A program made the position numbers and the translations under genes. DNA of 64,000 bases from Gordonia sp. SID5947 (GTDB lineage: Bacteria; Actinomycetota; Actinomycetes; Mycobacteriales; Mycobacteriaceae). This document shows, one piece after another, positions 46,897 to 55,871 of the stretch; position 1 is the stretch's first letter; each line of letters begins with the position of its first letter. Below the pieces are notes generated by a model. That model did no database searches. It was not told the origin of the DNA and saw only the letters and a program-made list of their open reading frames with translations. The stretch is from NCBI RefSeq assembly GCF_009862785.1, contig NZ_WWHU01000001.1, positions 1,054,001-1,118,000 of the forward strand, given 5' to 3'.

Positions 46897-48681
46897 TCAT
46901 CCGCATCCGGTACTCAGCAGTTTGTTCTCGCACGCTTTCTCGCGGTTCTGCTGGTGTTCTTCGAACGTGTCGGCGAACAGTGTGGTGCCCTGTCGATCGA
47001 CGGTCACGAAGTAGAGCCAGGCGCCTGCGGTCGGGTGCTCGACCGCACTCAGCGCCCGCTCGCCCACCGCGCCGATCGGCGTCACCGGAAGCCCCGTGTT
47101 GCGGTAGGTGTTCCACTTGTTGTCGGCCTTGTACGCGTCACCGTAGACGTCGATGTTGGTCACATCTGCGGTGTAGTTGGTGGTGGAATCCATTTCCAGC
47201 CGTTGATCTTTGGCCAGCCGGTTGAGGATCACCCTTGCGACCTTCGGGAAGTCCTGCGCATCGGCCACCTCACGTTCGACGACCGAGGCCGCGACCAGCG
47301 TCTCGTACGGAGTCAATCCGGAGTCGTGCTGCTCGAGCAGACCCCACTGCTGGAACCGGATCGAGCTGGCCACGATCAGGTCGTGCAGGATCTGGGTCGC
47401 CGAGTGGCTCGGATCGATCGTCTCCCACGTCCCGGGTGCGATCAGCCCTTCGATCCGTCGATGGTCACCGGTGAGCTGTTCGACAGTCGGCCGGGCCCAG
47501 GCCGGGACGCCGAGCTGTTCTGGCGCCGACTCGGCCGCCGCCTTCTCGAGCTGGCCGACGTCCGCTCCGATCCGCTGACCGTTCACCGTCACCGCGGTCG
47601 CGTCCGAGATCATCTGGAAGATTCCGGGGGTGGTCTTCCCGTCGACCCCCTTCTTGTTGTCGAGCTGCAGCCCTTCCGGCACCACCATCCGGCCGACACG
47701 GTGCTCGTTGCCATCGGTCATCATCTCGACCGCGGTGGATGCCGGGATCTGGGTGCGGAGTTTGTAGAAGCCCCCGGACATGGCCTGCCCGCCTGCCGCA
47801 TCGAGGAACGCGTTCACGCTGGCGACGACATCGTCCTTCTCCAGGATCCGGCCGAAGTCCATCAAGGTCGAGTTCTGCGGGATGTCGACGATGACGTCCG
47901 CCGTACCGGCCGCACTCGAGTAGTCCTTGTGGTTCTCGAAGACTCCCATCGAGCGCAGTCCGACGAATCCGACCCCGGCCACCAGGACGAGCATGCAGGC
48001 CATCACGGCCGCGAGGATGACGCGCCGGCGGGTGCGATTAGGTGAACTGCCCTTCGGGCGGCCCGAACGTCTGCTCTTCGGGCGTCCGGGGCTGCCCTGC
48101 CGTCTCGAGCGCTTGCCTCCACGATCCGGCACATCGTCGCCGGCCTCGGCCAGGCCCGCGTCGTCGGTGTCGAGGAAGTGGGTGCGCGCCGGTTGCGGAT
48201 CGATCGTCTGGGGACGCACCCGGTGCGGTACCGCGGTACGCAAGGGGTCGCTGTATTCGCCCGAGGACAGCCTCAGAGGCTGGTCCGGATCCTCGTCCGA
48301 CGCCCCTGGGATCTGCTCGAGTGGGATCTGCCCCGATGGGTTCTGCTCGGGCCGGCTCTGCGGCGGCGCGCTGGGCATGCGACGGGCGTCCGGCGCCACA
48401 CGCTGCGGCCCGGTCCGCGGCGGGGGCGGCGGCGACGGCGGCATGGTTCCCTGCGGAGGACGCGGGGGTGGCGCACTCGGCGGGACCGGGGCCTGCGCAG
48501 GCCGTGGGACGTCTGCCTGCTCGGAGGACTCGACTTCCCGGCGCCGGCGATGGCGCGTCGAGGGCTTGCCGTCGGCCGGTTGGGTGAAATACCGAAGCCG
48601 GTCGAGGTCGAGTTGCTCGGTGGGCTGATCGGAGATGTCGTGACGCCGCGAGCGCGGCCGATGCTGGTGCTCGTCGGTCAC
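46897..48681 (-). CDS. mltG: Endolytic transglycosylase MltG
   Basis: MltG cuts nascent peptidoglycan strands at the membrane and sets glycan length. The start is GTG 48681 with GGAGAGG nine bases ahead, giving 594 residues. Residues 1-220 form a long Pro/Arg-rich, probably disordered cytoplasmic region. A membrane helix is at 221-243, followed by a LysM-like and the YceG catalytic domain with the conserved Glu in ASVVEREVADAQDFPKVA. The long N-terminal region is shared by actinobacterial MltG but varies. aroE follows closely. Confidence 0.95.
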   Translation of the reverse strand: MTDEHQHRPRSRRHDISDQPTEQLDLDRLRYFTQPADGKPSTRHRRRREVESSEQADVPRPAQAPVPPSAPPPRPPQGTMPPSPPPPPRTGPQRVAPDARRMPSAPPQSRPEQNPSGQIPLEQIPGASDEDPDQPLRLSSGEYSDPLRTAVPHRVRPQTIDPQPARTHFLDTDDAGLAEAGDDVPDRGGKRSRRQGSPGRPKSRRSGRPKGSSPNRTRRRVILAAVMACMLVLVAGVGFVGLRSMGVFENHKDYSSAAGTADVIVDIPQNSTLMDFGRILEKDDVVASVNAFLDAAGGQAMSGGFYKLRTQIPASTAVEMMTDGNEHRVGRMVVPEGLQLDNKKGVDGKTTPGIFQMISDATAVTVNGQRIGADVGQLEKAAAESAPEQLGVPAWARPTVEQLTGDHRRIEGLIAPGTWETIDPSHSATQILHDLIVASSIRFQQWGLLEQHDSGLTPYETLVAASVVEREVADAQDFPKVARVILNRLAKDQRLEMDSTTNYTADVTNIDVYGDAYKADNKWNTYRNTGLPVTPIGAVGERALSAVEHPTAGAWLYFVTVDRQGTTLFADTFEEHQQNREKACENKLLSTGCG

Positions 48682-48781
48682 CGAATGATTCCTCTCCGGT
48701 TCCGGCGATGGTCGATCGGACTGCACCGCTGGTTCGAGATCGCGAATTGTGCTGCGCCGTGGGGCTGGACGGCTCTAGAAC

Positions 48782-49213
48782 TCATCGTCGCGTATCCAGC
48801 CACCCCTGCAGGATAGCGACCGCAGCCGCTTGATCAATTACGGCGCGCGAGGATTTCGCATTCACGCCGCTCGCGCGCAGTGCCTGGGTCGCGGTGACCG
48901 TGGTCAGACGCTCGTCGTGATATTCGACACCGACGGGGCTGATGCGCTCCGCGAGTTGATCGCCGAATTCGCGCGCCAGACCGGCAGCCTTCCCGTCCTC
49001 GTTGCGCAACGTCTTGGGCAGACCCACCACCACCCCGACGGCGTCGTACTCCGCCACGATGGCGGCAATTCGTTCGATGTCGGCGGTGCCGCCCGGTGTA
49101 CGGCGGACGGTCTCGACAGGTGTCGCGAGAATGCCGTCGGGGTCGCACACCGCGACACCGATGCGAACCGATCCGACGTCGACGCCGACGCGACGCCCGC
49201 GCATCCCCGTCAT
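48782..49213 (-). CDS. ruvX: Putative pre-16S rRNA nuclease RuvX/YqgF
   Basis: YqgF proteins process the 5' end of pre-16S rRNA and have an RNase H-like fold. The 143-residue product has [15 protein letters not shown] and the catalytic [11 protein letters not shown] and [12 protein letters not shown] 49213 overlaps the alaS stop (ATGA). It precedes mltG after 100 bases. Confidence 0.95.
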   Translation of the reverse strand: MTGMRGRRVGVDVGSVRIGVAVCDPDGILATPVETVRRTPGGTADIERIAAIVAEYDAVGVVVGLPKTLRNEDGKAAGLAREFGDQLAERISPVGVEYHDERLTTVTATQALRASGVNAKSSRAVIDQAAAVAILQGWLDTRR

Positions 49214-51888
49214 CGGTCCCGGACGAGTTCGCGCAGCCGGGTCATCGCGGCGTCGACGCCACCCGCATCTGTCCCGGATCCCTGCGCCAGGTCGGGTTTT
49301 CCACCACCTCGGCCGCCGACGAGTCCGGCGACCTCCTTGACGATGTCGCCTGCCTTGATACCGAGCCCGCGAGCGGCTTCGGTGGTTGCCACCACGAACG
49401 GCACCTTCGTGTTCTCGCCGTCGGTGGACGACGAGAACAGCGCGACCACCGCCGGCCGCTCGGCCACCTTGCCACGCAGATCCGTTGCGAGCGAACGCAG
49501 TCCGTTGGCGTCGAGACCGTCCGGCAGCCGACCGCCCACGATCAGCGTGGAACCCGCCGTGACGGCGGAATCGATCAGCCCACCGGCCGCCGCGCGCGCC
49601 GAATCCGCCCGCAGCCGCTCGACCTGTTTCTCCGCGTCGCGCAGTCGGTTCACCAGTTGTTCGACGCGCCCCGGCACCTCCTCGGACGGCACCTTCAGCG
49701 ACGACGCCAGGCCGGCCATCAGCGCCCGTTCCTTGGACAGGAAACGGAAGGAATCCATGCCGACGTAGGCCTCCACACGCCGGACTCCCGAACCCACCGA
49801 CGACTCGCCGATCACCGTGACCGGTCCGATCTGGGACGACGACGCGACATGCGTTCCGCCACACAACTCCATCGAGAACGGCCCGCCGATCTCGACCACC
49901 CGGACGACGTCTCCGTAGTTCTCGCCGAAGAGCGCCAGCGCACCCATCTGCTTGGCCTCGGTCAGCCCGGTCTCGAAGGTGTGCACCGGGTAGTTCGCCT
50001 CGACCGCCGCGTTGCTGATCTCCTCGATCTCGCGACGTTGACTCTCCGACAACGGCTTTCCGGAATGGAAGTCGAATCGCAGATATCCCGGGCGGTTCAG
50101 CGAACCCGCCTGGGTCGCGGTGGGTCCGAGCACCTCCCGCAGCGCGGCGTGCACCATGTGGGTTCCCGAATGTCCCTGTGTCGCACCATGGCGCCATGTC
50201 TGATCCACCGACGCGATGACCTCGTCACCCTCGGCGATCTCGCCCTCGTCGACGGTGACCTTGTGCAGCCACACCGACTTTCCGGCCTTCTGGACGTCGG
50301 TGATGCGCAGTCGCACACCGTCTCCGGTCGTGATGGTCCCTACATCGGCCATCTGACCACCGGATTCGGCGTAAAGCGGACTGCGATCGAGCACCACGAC
50401 GAGCTCCTGGCCCGGCGACGCACTCCGCACCCGGGTGCCGTCCGAGACCAGCCCCAGAACCCTTGCCTCCGAGACGAGTTCGTCGAACCCGGTGAAGGTG
50501 GTCGGTCCACGGTCGAGGAACTCCCGGTACACCGAAAGGTCGGCGTGGCCGGTCTTGCGGGCGGTCGCGTCGGCCTTGGCGCGCTGCTTCTGTTCGGCCA
50601 TCAGACTGGTGAAACCCTGCTGGTCCACCGACAGCCCCGCCTCGGCGGCCATCTCGAGCGTCAGATCGATCGGGAAGCCATAGGTGTCGTGCAGGGTGAA
50701 CGCGTCGTCACCGCTGATGGTGGTGTGCTGCGCGGCCTTGGTTGCCTGTGCGGCGTCGGCGAAGAGCTTGGAGCCGGCGGCCAGCGTCTTGCTGAACGAC
50801 GCCTCCTCGCCGATCGCGACATCGACGATGTGGGTGCGCTGCTCGGCCAGGTTGGGATACGAGGGCGCCATGGTGTCGACGACGAGATTGATGAAATCAC
50901 CCATCGTGGGCTGATCCGCTCCGAGGAGACGAACCGACCGCACCACACGCCGCAGCAGTCGACGCAACACGTAACCGCGGCCGTCGTTGCCGGGCAGCAC
51001 ACCGTCACCGATGAGCAGCGTGGCGGTGCGGGCGTGGTCGGCGATCACCCGGAACTTCACGTCGTCGTCGTGCGAACCGGCGCCATAGGCCCGGCCGGTG
51101 AGACGCGCGGCGAGATCGATGATGGGTTTGCACAGGTCGGTCTCGTAGACGTTGTCGACACCCTGCAGGATGCACGCCACCCGCTCGATCCCCATGCCGG
51201 TGTCGATGTTCTTCTTCGGCAGCGGGCCGAGGATCTCGTACCCCTCCTTGCCGCCGCCGGGGCCCCGCACGTTCTGCATGAAGACGAGATTCCAGATCTC
51301 GATGTAGCGGTCCTCGTCGGCCTCCGGGCCGCCTTCCCTGCCGTACGCCGGCCCGCGGTCGTAGAAGATCTCCGAGCACGGACCACACGGGCCGGGGATC
51401 CCCATCGACCAGTAGTTGTCCTTGAGCCCCCGCCGCTGGATGCGCTCGGCGGGTACACCGATCTCATCGCGCCAGATGGCCTCGGCCTCGTCGTCGTCGA
51501 GGTAGACCGTCGGCCACAGTTTGTCCGCCGCGATCCCGTATCCGCCGTCGTCGACGCTGTTGGTGAGCAACGTCCACGCGAAGTTGATCGCCTCGCGCTT
51601 GAAGTAGTCACCGAACGAGAAGTTGCCGGCCATCTGGAAGAACGTGTTGTGGCGCGTGGTGATGCCGACTTCTTCGATGTCGAGGGTGCGTACGCATTTC
51701 TGCACACTGGTCGCCCGGTCGAAGGGCGGCGTCTGTTCGCCCAGGAAGTAGGGCTTGAACGGCACCATGCCCGCGTTGACGAACAGCAGGTTCGGGTCAT
51801 CGAGGATCAACGAGGCGCTCGGCACCTCGGTGTGACCCGCCTTGATGAAGTGATCCAGGAAGCGCTGCCGGATGTCATGCGTCTGCAA
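49210..51888 (-). CDS. alaS: Alanyl-tRNA synthetase
   Basis: AlaRS charges tRNA(Ala). The 892-residue product has the class II core ([19 protein letters not shown]), the editing domain with HSGTH and CGGTHVASS, and the C-terminal DHHA1 oligomerisation domain. TTG 51888 gives [14 protein letters not shown], the family N-terminus, with AAGGA nine bases upstream; the open frame further upstream is not conserved. The start is therefore non-ATG. ruvX follows with an overlap. Confidence 0.97.
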   Translation of the reverse strand: MQTHDIRQRFLDHFIKAGHTEVPSASLILDDPNLLFVNAGMVPFKPYFLGEQTPPFDRATSVQKCVRTLDIEEVGITTRHNTFFQMAGNFSFGDYFKREAINFAWTLLTNSVDDGGYGIAADKLWPTVYLDDDEAEAIWRDEIGVPAERIQRRGLKDNYWSMGIPGPCGPCSEIFYDRGPAYGREGGPEADEDRYIEIWNLVFMQNVRGPGGGKEGYEILGPLPKKNIDTGMGIERVACILQGVDNVYETDLCKPIIDLAARLTGRAYGAGSHDDDVKFRVIADHARTATLLIGDGVLPGNDGRGYVLRRLLRRVVRSVRLLGADQPTMGDFINLVVDTMAPSYPNLAEQRTHIVDVAIGEEASFSKTLAAGSKLFADAAQATKAAQHTTISGDDAFTLHDTYGFPIDLTLEMAAEAGLSVDQQGFTSLMAEQKQRAKADATARKTGHADLSVYREFLDRGPTTFTGFDELVSEARVLGLVSDGTRVRSASPGQELVVVLDRSPLYAESGGQMADVGTITTGDGVRLRITDVQKAGKSVWLHKVTVDEGEIAEGDEVIASVDQTWRHGATQGHSGTHMVHAALREVLGPTATQAGSLNRPGYLRFDFHSGKPLSESQRREIEEISNAAVEANYPVHTFETGLTEAKQMGALALFGENYGDVVRVVEIGGPFSMELCGGTHVASSSQIGPVTVIGESSVGSGVRRVEAYVGMDSFRFLSKERALMAGLASSLKVPSEEVPGRVEQLVNRLRDAEKQVERLRADSARAAAGGLIDSAVTAGSTLIVGGRLPDGLDANGLRSLATDLRGKVAERPAVVALFSSSTDGENTKVPFVVATTEAARGLGIKAGDIVKEVAGLVGGRGGGKPDLAQGSGTDAGGVDAAMTRLRELVRDR

Positions 51889-52137
51889 CTGAGTTCGTCC
51901 TTGGTGAGGTGGTGGGTCTGCCGTCTGGTGGTCCGAACCGGTGGTCGAGACCGGTCGGCGACACTCCAGACTACCGCCGGCGAATATCCGCGCCGGTTCC
52001 CGGCCGTCGCCGCGCGCGCTCGGACCGGTCCGACCCCGCCGCATCGACCCCGGCGTCCCGGCTGCACACATCGCAAACTGACCTCATGACCGCGACTCGT
52101 ACCGGCGATGCATCACCCGGTCGACCCCTTCTCCGAC

Positions 52138-52166
52138 GGGAGCGGCGATCCGGGATCGTCGCTCCC
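52138..52166 (-). terminator. Terminator right after rarA
   Basis: GGGAGCGGCGATC and GATCGTCGCTCCC form a 13-pair stem with one non-Watson-Crick pair and a three-base loop, ending three bases after the rarA stop. It is a strong terminator. The rest of the 281-base gap to alaS shows no gene and should hold the alaS promoter. Confidence 0.75.
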
Positions 52167-52169
52167 GGA

Positions 52170-53567
52170 TCATCGATCCCGGCCCCTCGTCGCCCGGCGC
52201 ACGATGGAACGCAGACGGCCGAGCCGCGCACCGATCTCGCGCTCGTGTCCGTGATCGGTCGGCAGGTAGTAGTCGACCCCGACGAGGTCATCGGGCGCGT
52301 ACTGCTGCGCTACCACTCCACCCGGGTCGTCGTGCGGATATCGATATCCGATCCCGCTGCCCAGTCCTTTGGCTCCCGCATAGTGGCTGTCGCGCAGATG
52401 GGCGGGCACAGCGCCCGACTTCCCGGACTCCACGTCCGCGATCGCCGCTCCGATCGCCGACACCACTCCCCCCGACTTCGGCGCGGTGGCCAGATGGATG
52501 GTGGCCTGCGTGAGCGCCAGCTTCGCCTCAGGCATGCCGACCAGGGCCACCACCTGGGCGGCAGCCACCGCCGTCTGCAATGCGGTCGGGTCGGCCATCC
52601 CGACGTCCTCGCTGGCATGGATCATCAGCCGACGCGCGATGAATCGCGGGTCCTCGCCGGCCACGATCATCCGCGCCAGGTAGTGCAGCGCGGCGTCGAC
52701 ATCGGAACCGCGGATCGACTTGATGAACGCGCTGGTCACGTCATAGTGCTGATCACCGTCGCGGTCATAACGCACCGCGGCCCGATCGATCGCCGCCTCC
52801 ACCTCGGTGACGTCGAGGACCGCGCGATGGCCGTCTCCGGCGGCGGATTCGTCGTCGTCTCCGCGCAGGGCCGCGTCCGCGCTGGCCTCCAATCCGGTGA
52901 GCGCACGACGTGCATCACCGCCCGCCACCGCGACGAGGTGGTCGATCGCCTCGTCGCTGACCTCGACCCGACCGTCGAGGCCGCGAGGATCGGCGACGGC
53001 GCGTCGCAGCACCTCACGGATGTCGCTGTCGGAGAGGGATCGCAATTGCAAGACGAGTGATCGGGACAGCAGCGGCGCGACCACCGAGAACGACGGATTC
53101 TCCGTGGTCGCGGCCACGAGAAGCACGATGCGGTTCTCCACCGCGTCGAGCAGCGCATCCTGCTGGGTCTTGGAGAAGCGATGGACCTCGTCGATGAACA
53201 ACACGGTCTGCTGGCCCTCGATCAGCCTGCGCCGCGCCACGTCGATGACGGCGCGTACCTCCTTGACACCGGCCGACAGCGCCGAGAGCGCTTCGAATCT
53301 GCCGCCGGTGGCACGAGAGATCAACGCGGCCATCGTCGTCTTACCGGTGCCCGGCGGCCCGTAGAGCAGCACGGATGCGGCACCCGAGCCGTTGATCAAC
53401 CGACGCAGCGGCGATCCGGTACCCAGCAGATGCTGCTGGCCCACGATCTCGTCGAGCGACTCCGGACGCATCCGCACCGCCAGCGGCGCATGTGCACCCG
53501 GTGGTGACGTGAGACCGCCCGAGCCTGGGCCCGAGGCGGCCGCCGGTGGATCGAACAGCCCTTCCAC
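52170..53567 (-). CDS. rarA: Replication-associated recombination protein RarA (MgsA)
   Basis: RarA is an AAA+ ATPase related to clamp loaders that acts at stalled forks. The 465-residue product has Walker A at residues 70-78 (GPPGTGKTT), Walker [11 protein letters not shown], sensor 1 AATTENPSF and the C-terminal tetramerisation domain ([12 protein letters not shown]). It starts nine bases after the upstream phosphotransferase stop, so the two are probably co-transcribed. Confidence 0.96.
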   Translation of the reverse strand: MEGLFDPPAAASGPGSGGLTSPPGAHAPLAVRMRPESLDEIVGQQHLLGTGSPLRRLINGSGAASVLLYGPPGTGKTTMAALISRATGGRFEALSALSAGVKEVRAVIDVARRRLIEGQQTVLFIDEVHRFSKTQQDALLDAVENRIVLLVAATTENPSFSVVAPLLSRSLVLQLRSLSDSDIREVLRRAVADPRGLDGRVEVSDEAIDHLVAVAGGDARRALTGLEASADAALRGDDDESAAGDGHRAVLDVTEVEAAIDRAAVRYDRDGDQHYDVTSAFIKSIRGSDVDAALHYLARMIVAGEDPRFIARRLMIHASEDVGMADPTALQTAVAAAQVVALVGMPEAKLALTQATIHLATAPKSGGVVSAIGAAIADVESGKSGAVPAHLRDSHYAGAKGLGSGIGYRYPHDDPGGVVAQQYAPDDLVGVDYYLPTDHGHEREIGARLGRLRSIVRRATRGRDR

Positions 53568-53576
53568 AGCGGCCCG

Positions 53577-54736
53577 TCAGGTGAGCCAGATGCGCTGCAA
53601 AGCCGCACCGAGCCGGGACGCGAACTCGGCGATCTCCGCTTCACCGGCCCGGACCGCGGCGGCCGACAGGTCGGCCCAACGCGCGACGATCACGCGCGGA
53701 TCGTTGCTGTGCAGCGCCCAGTCGTGGGTCTGGCCGGACTGGCCCGACCGTGGGTCCTCGACAGCACCGGGATCGTCGTCGGGCAGCATCCATACCGTGG
53801 AGAGCCACGTCCACAGCAGCCGGGCAGTGGTGATCTTGCGGGTGGCCTCACCGTCGTGACCGAGTCCCGGCCAGATGGGATAGACCTCGGATCGCCACGC
53901 GTCGACCATCGCGATCTCGAGGTCGGCGCGGTGGTCGACGTTGACGTGGGACAACTGCGCAGCAAAGGTCACCAGCGCGTACGCGATGTCGAGGGTGGCG
54001 TCGCGGAAACCGCCCCACTCGTAGTCCATGAACTGCACACCCTCGTCGTTGAGCAGGATGTTCTCTGCGCCGACGTCCGAGGGGCTGAAGGCCCGGTGGT
54101 CTCCGTCGGCGAACAGCGAGCAGGCGATCGTCAACCGCTTCGCCACGTCCTCCGGCAGATCCACACCCAGCCGATCGGTCAGCGCAGGCGCGTCCTCGAC
54201 CGCCCGCGCGGCCGTCTCGCCGAGCAGGTCGACATCATCGGCACCGTTGGCTCCGCGCCGCAGGATCGCCAGGAAGTCCACCTCGCCGCCGACCGTCGCC
54301 GCGTGCATCCGGCCGAGCGCCTGGCCCCAGGCACTGACCGCATGTGACGTCTCGACGACGTCGGTTCCGGACAACAGGGAGGTCAGGGAGCGTCCGTGCC
54401 CGAGATCGCTGAGAACGAGGACCCGCACATCGGGGTCGGATGCGATCAGCTGGGGCCCCGGGCGCGACTCGGTCGGCAGCGCGGTGGCGTATTTGTAGGA
54501 GGCGAGCTCGCGGTGGAACGCGCGCGGATCCTCGTCGGCAGGCAGCGCCTTGATCACCAACGTGCGATCCATCGACAAAGGATTGACCGCCACCCTCGCT
54601 CGCACCACGACGGTGCGACCACTACCCCGAGGTCTTCGGGGTCTGCGAGGGAGACGGGGGAACCGGCCCGATGCGAGAGAACCGCCTCGGCCGCGCGCAC
54701 CACACCGGCGATGCGACTCTCAGTTATTACCGTCAT
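53577..54736 (-). CDS. APH-like phosphotransferase upstream of rarA (one-base frameshift)
   Basis: The main part, about 340 residues, has an aminoglycoside phosphotransferase/choline-kinase-like fold: a lysine region (TLVIKALPADED), the catalytic loop region FSPSDVGAENILLND and the metal-binding MDYEWGGFRD. The Brenner His-x-Asp is replaced here by SPSD. The N-terminal piece (MTVITESRIAGVVRAAE) is in another frame. Adding one C in the run 54625-54628 joins them as LADPEDLGGSGRTVVV. The substrate is unknown; it need not be an antibiotic. Confidence 0.8.
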
Positions 54737-54935
54737 GTCATCCACCAACCTACCCAATCGCCGAACACGGCGTCACGACTCTTGATCCATCTGCAATGCA
54801 TTTGCCACTGACAAACCCCGTCGACCTCGGTCGATGCCAGATCCCGTCTCGCACAACTAAGGTCATGTGGAGGTCCAGCCCCCCGCCGACGGGTGTCATC
54901 TGTTCGGCTGATCCGGGCCGACCGGGCGGTCGACG

Positions 54936-55871
54936 CTAGTCGGCACCCGCCCGGGACGGTCCATCGGTGATCTCGGACACATCGATCGGACTGACGTCCA
55001 CCGACACGTCGATCCGACTCTTCTTCGACTCCGTGTAGATCACCCCGCGCAGCGGTGGGACGTCGTCGTAGTCGCGACCCCAGGCCACGGTCACGTGTCG
55101 TTCGTCGACGAACTTGTCGTTGGTCGGGTCGAAGGCCAGCCACCGATCGTCGGGCAGCCATACCGCTGCCCACGCATGGCTCGCGTCGGCACCGAAGATC
55201 CGTTCCCGGCCCGGTGGCGGGTCGGTGGCGAGGTAGCCCGACTCGTACCGTGCCGCCAGGCCGACCGATCGCAGGCATGCGATGGCCACACGGGCGAAAT
55301 CCTGACAGACCCCCATGCGCCGCTCCAGCACGGTGTCCACCCGGGTGCTGATCGCCGTCGATCCCGACTTGTAGGTGAACTCGCGGTGGATCCGCGAGTT
55401 GAGGTCGGTCACGGCCTCGATCAGAGGACGGCCCGGCCAGAAGATATCGGCCGCGAAGTCGGCCACCGCACGAGTGATCTCCGGCGGCTGGAGGTCGAGG
55501 ACGAACTCCATCACGCCGGCGCCCGCCACACCAACCGCGGACGGCCTGGCCTGCTCCCACGGGCCGCGTGCCGCCGGCGACAGCGGTACGCCCGCATCTG
55601 GTGGATCCACCTCCACGAGCGAGGTCGCCGTGACCACCAACTCGTCGTGGTCGGTCCGGACATGGAAGTACGAATCGCTGTTCCCGTAGACATCCACACC
55701 CGTCGACCAGTCGTCGGGCTCGGGTTCGATGGTCACCTCCGCTGCGCGCACGCGCTGATGCGGGAGTTCGCGAGGAGTCAGGTGACAGCGTCCGTACGAC
55801 GCCGACACGACGTCGTCATAGGTGTAGGTCGTTCGGTGCATGACCTGGTAACGACGGCGCGGGTCGGTCAC
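54936..55871 (-). CDS. Transglutaminase-like cysteine protease
   Basis: A 311-residue protein with an N-terminal beta domain (YQVMHRTTYTYDD) and a transglutaminase-like core with the full triad: C189 in RRMGVCQDFARV, H232 in ADASHAWAAVWLP and D248 in LAFDPTND. It is of the bacterial kind that pairs with ATP-grasp and alpha-E proteins. GTG 55871 overlaps the stop of the ATP-grasp/alpha-E gene by four bases. It probably hydrolyses or forms an amide bond in a peptide product. No signal peptide is seen. Confidence 0.9.
   Translation of the reverse strand: MTDPRRRYQVMHRTTYTYDDVVSASYGRCHLTPRELPHQRVRAAEVTIEPEPDDWSTGVDVYGNSDSYFHVRTDHDELVVTATSLVEVDPPDAGVPLSPAARGPWEQARPSAVGVAGAGVMEFVLDLQPPEITRAVADFAADIFWPGRPLIEAVTDLNSRIHREFTYKSGSTAISTRVDTVLERRMGVCQDFARVAIACLRSVGLAARYESGYLATDPPPGRERIFGADASHAWAAVWLPDDRWLAFDPTNDKFVDERHVTVAWGRDYDDVPPLRGVIYTESKKSRIDVSVDVSPIDVSEITDGPSRAGAD

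Noticed and set aside
49096..52089. A 997-codon open frame on the plus strand opposite alaS
   Set aside because: It is the antisense shadow of alaS in GC-rich DNA. It has no recognisable domain and its composition mirrors alaS codon bias.
53577..54736. Aminoglycoside resistance gene
   Set aside because: The fold is APH-like but the catalytic loop is atypical and the context is chromosomal housekeeping genes, so a resistance role is not supported.
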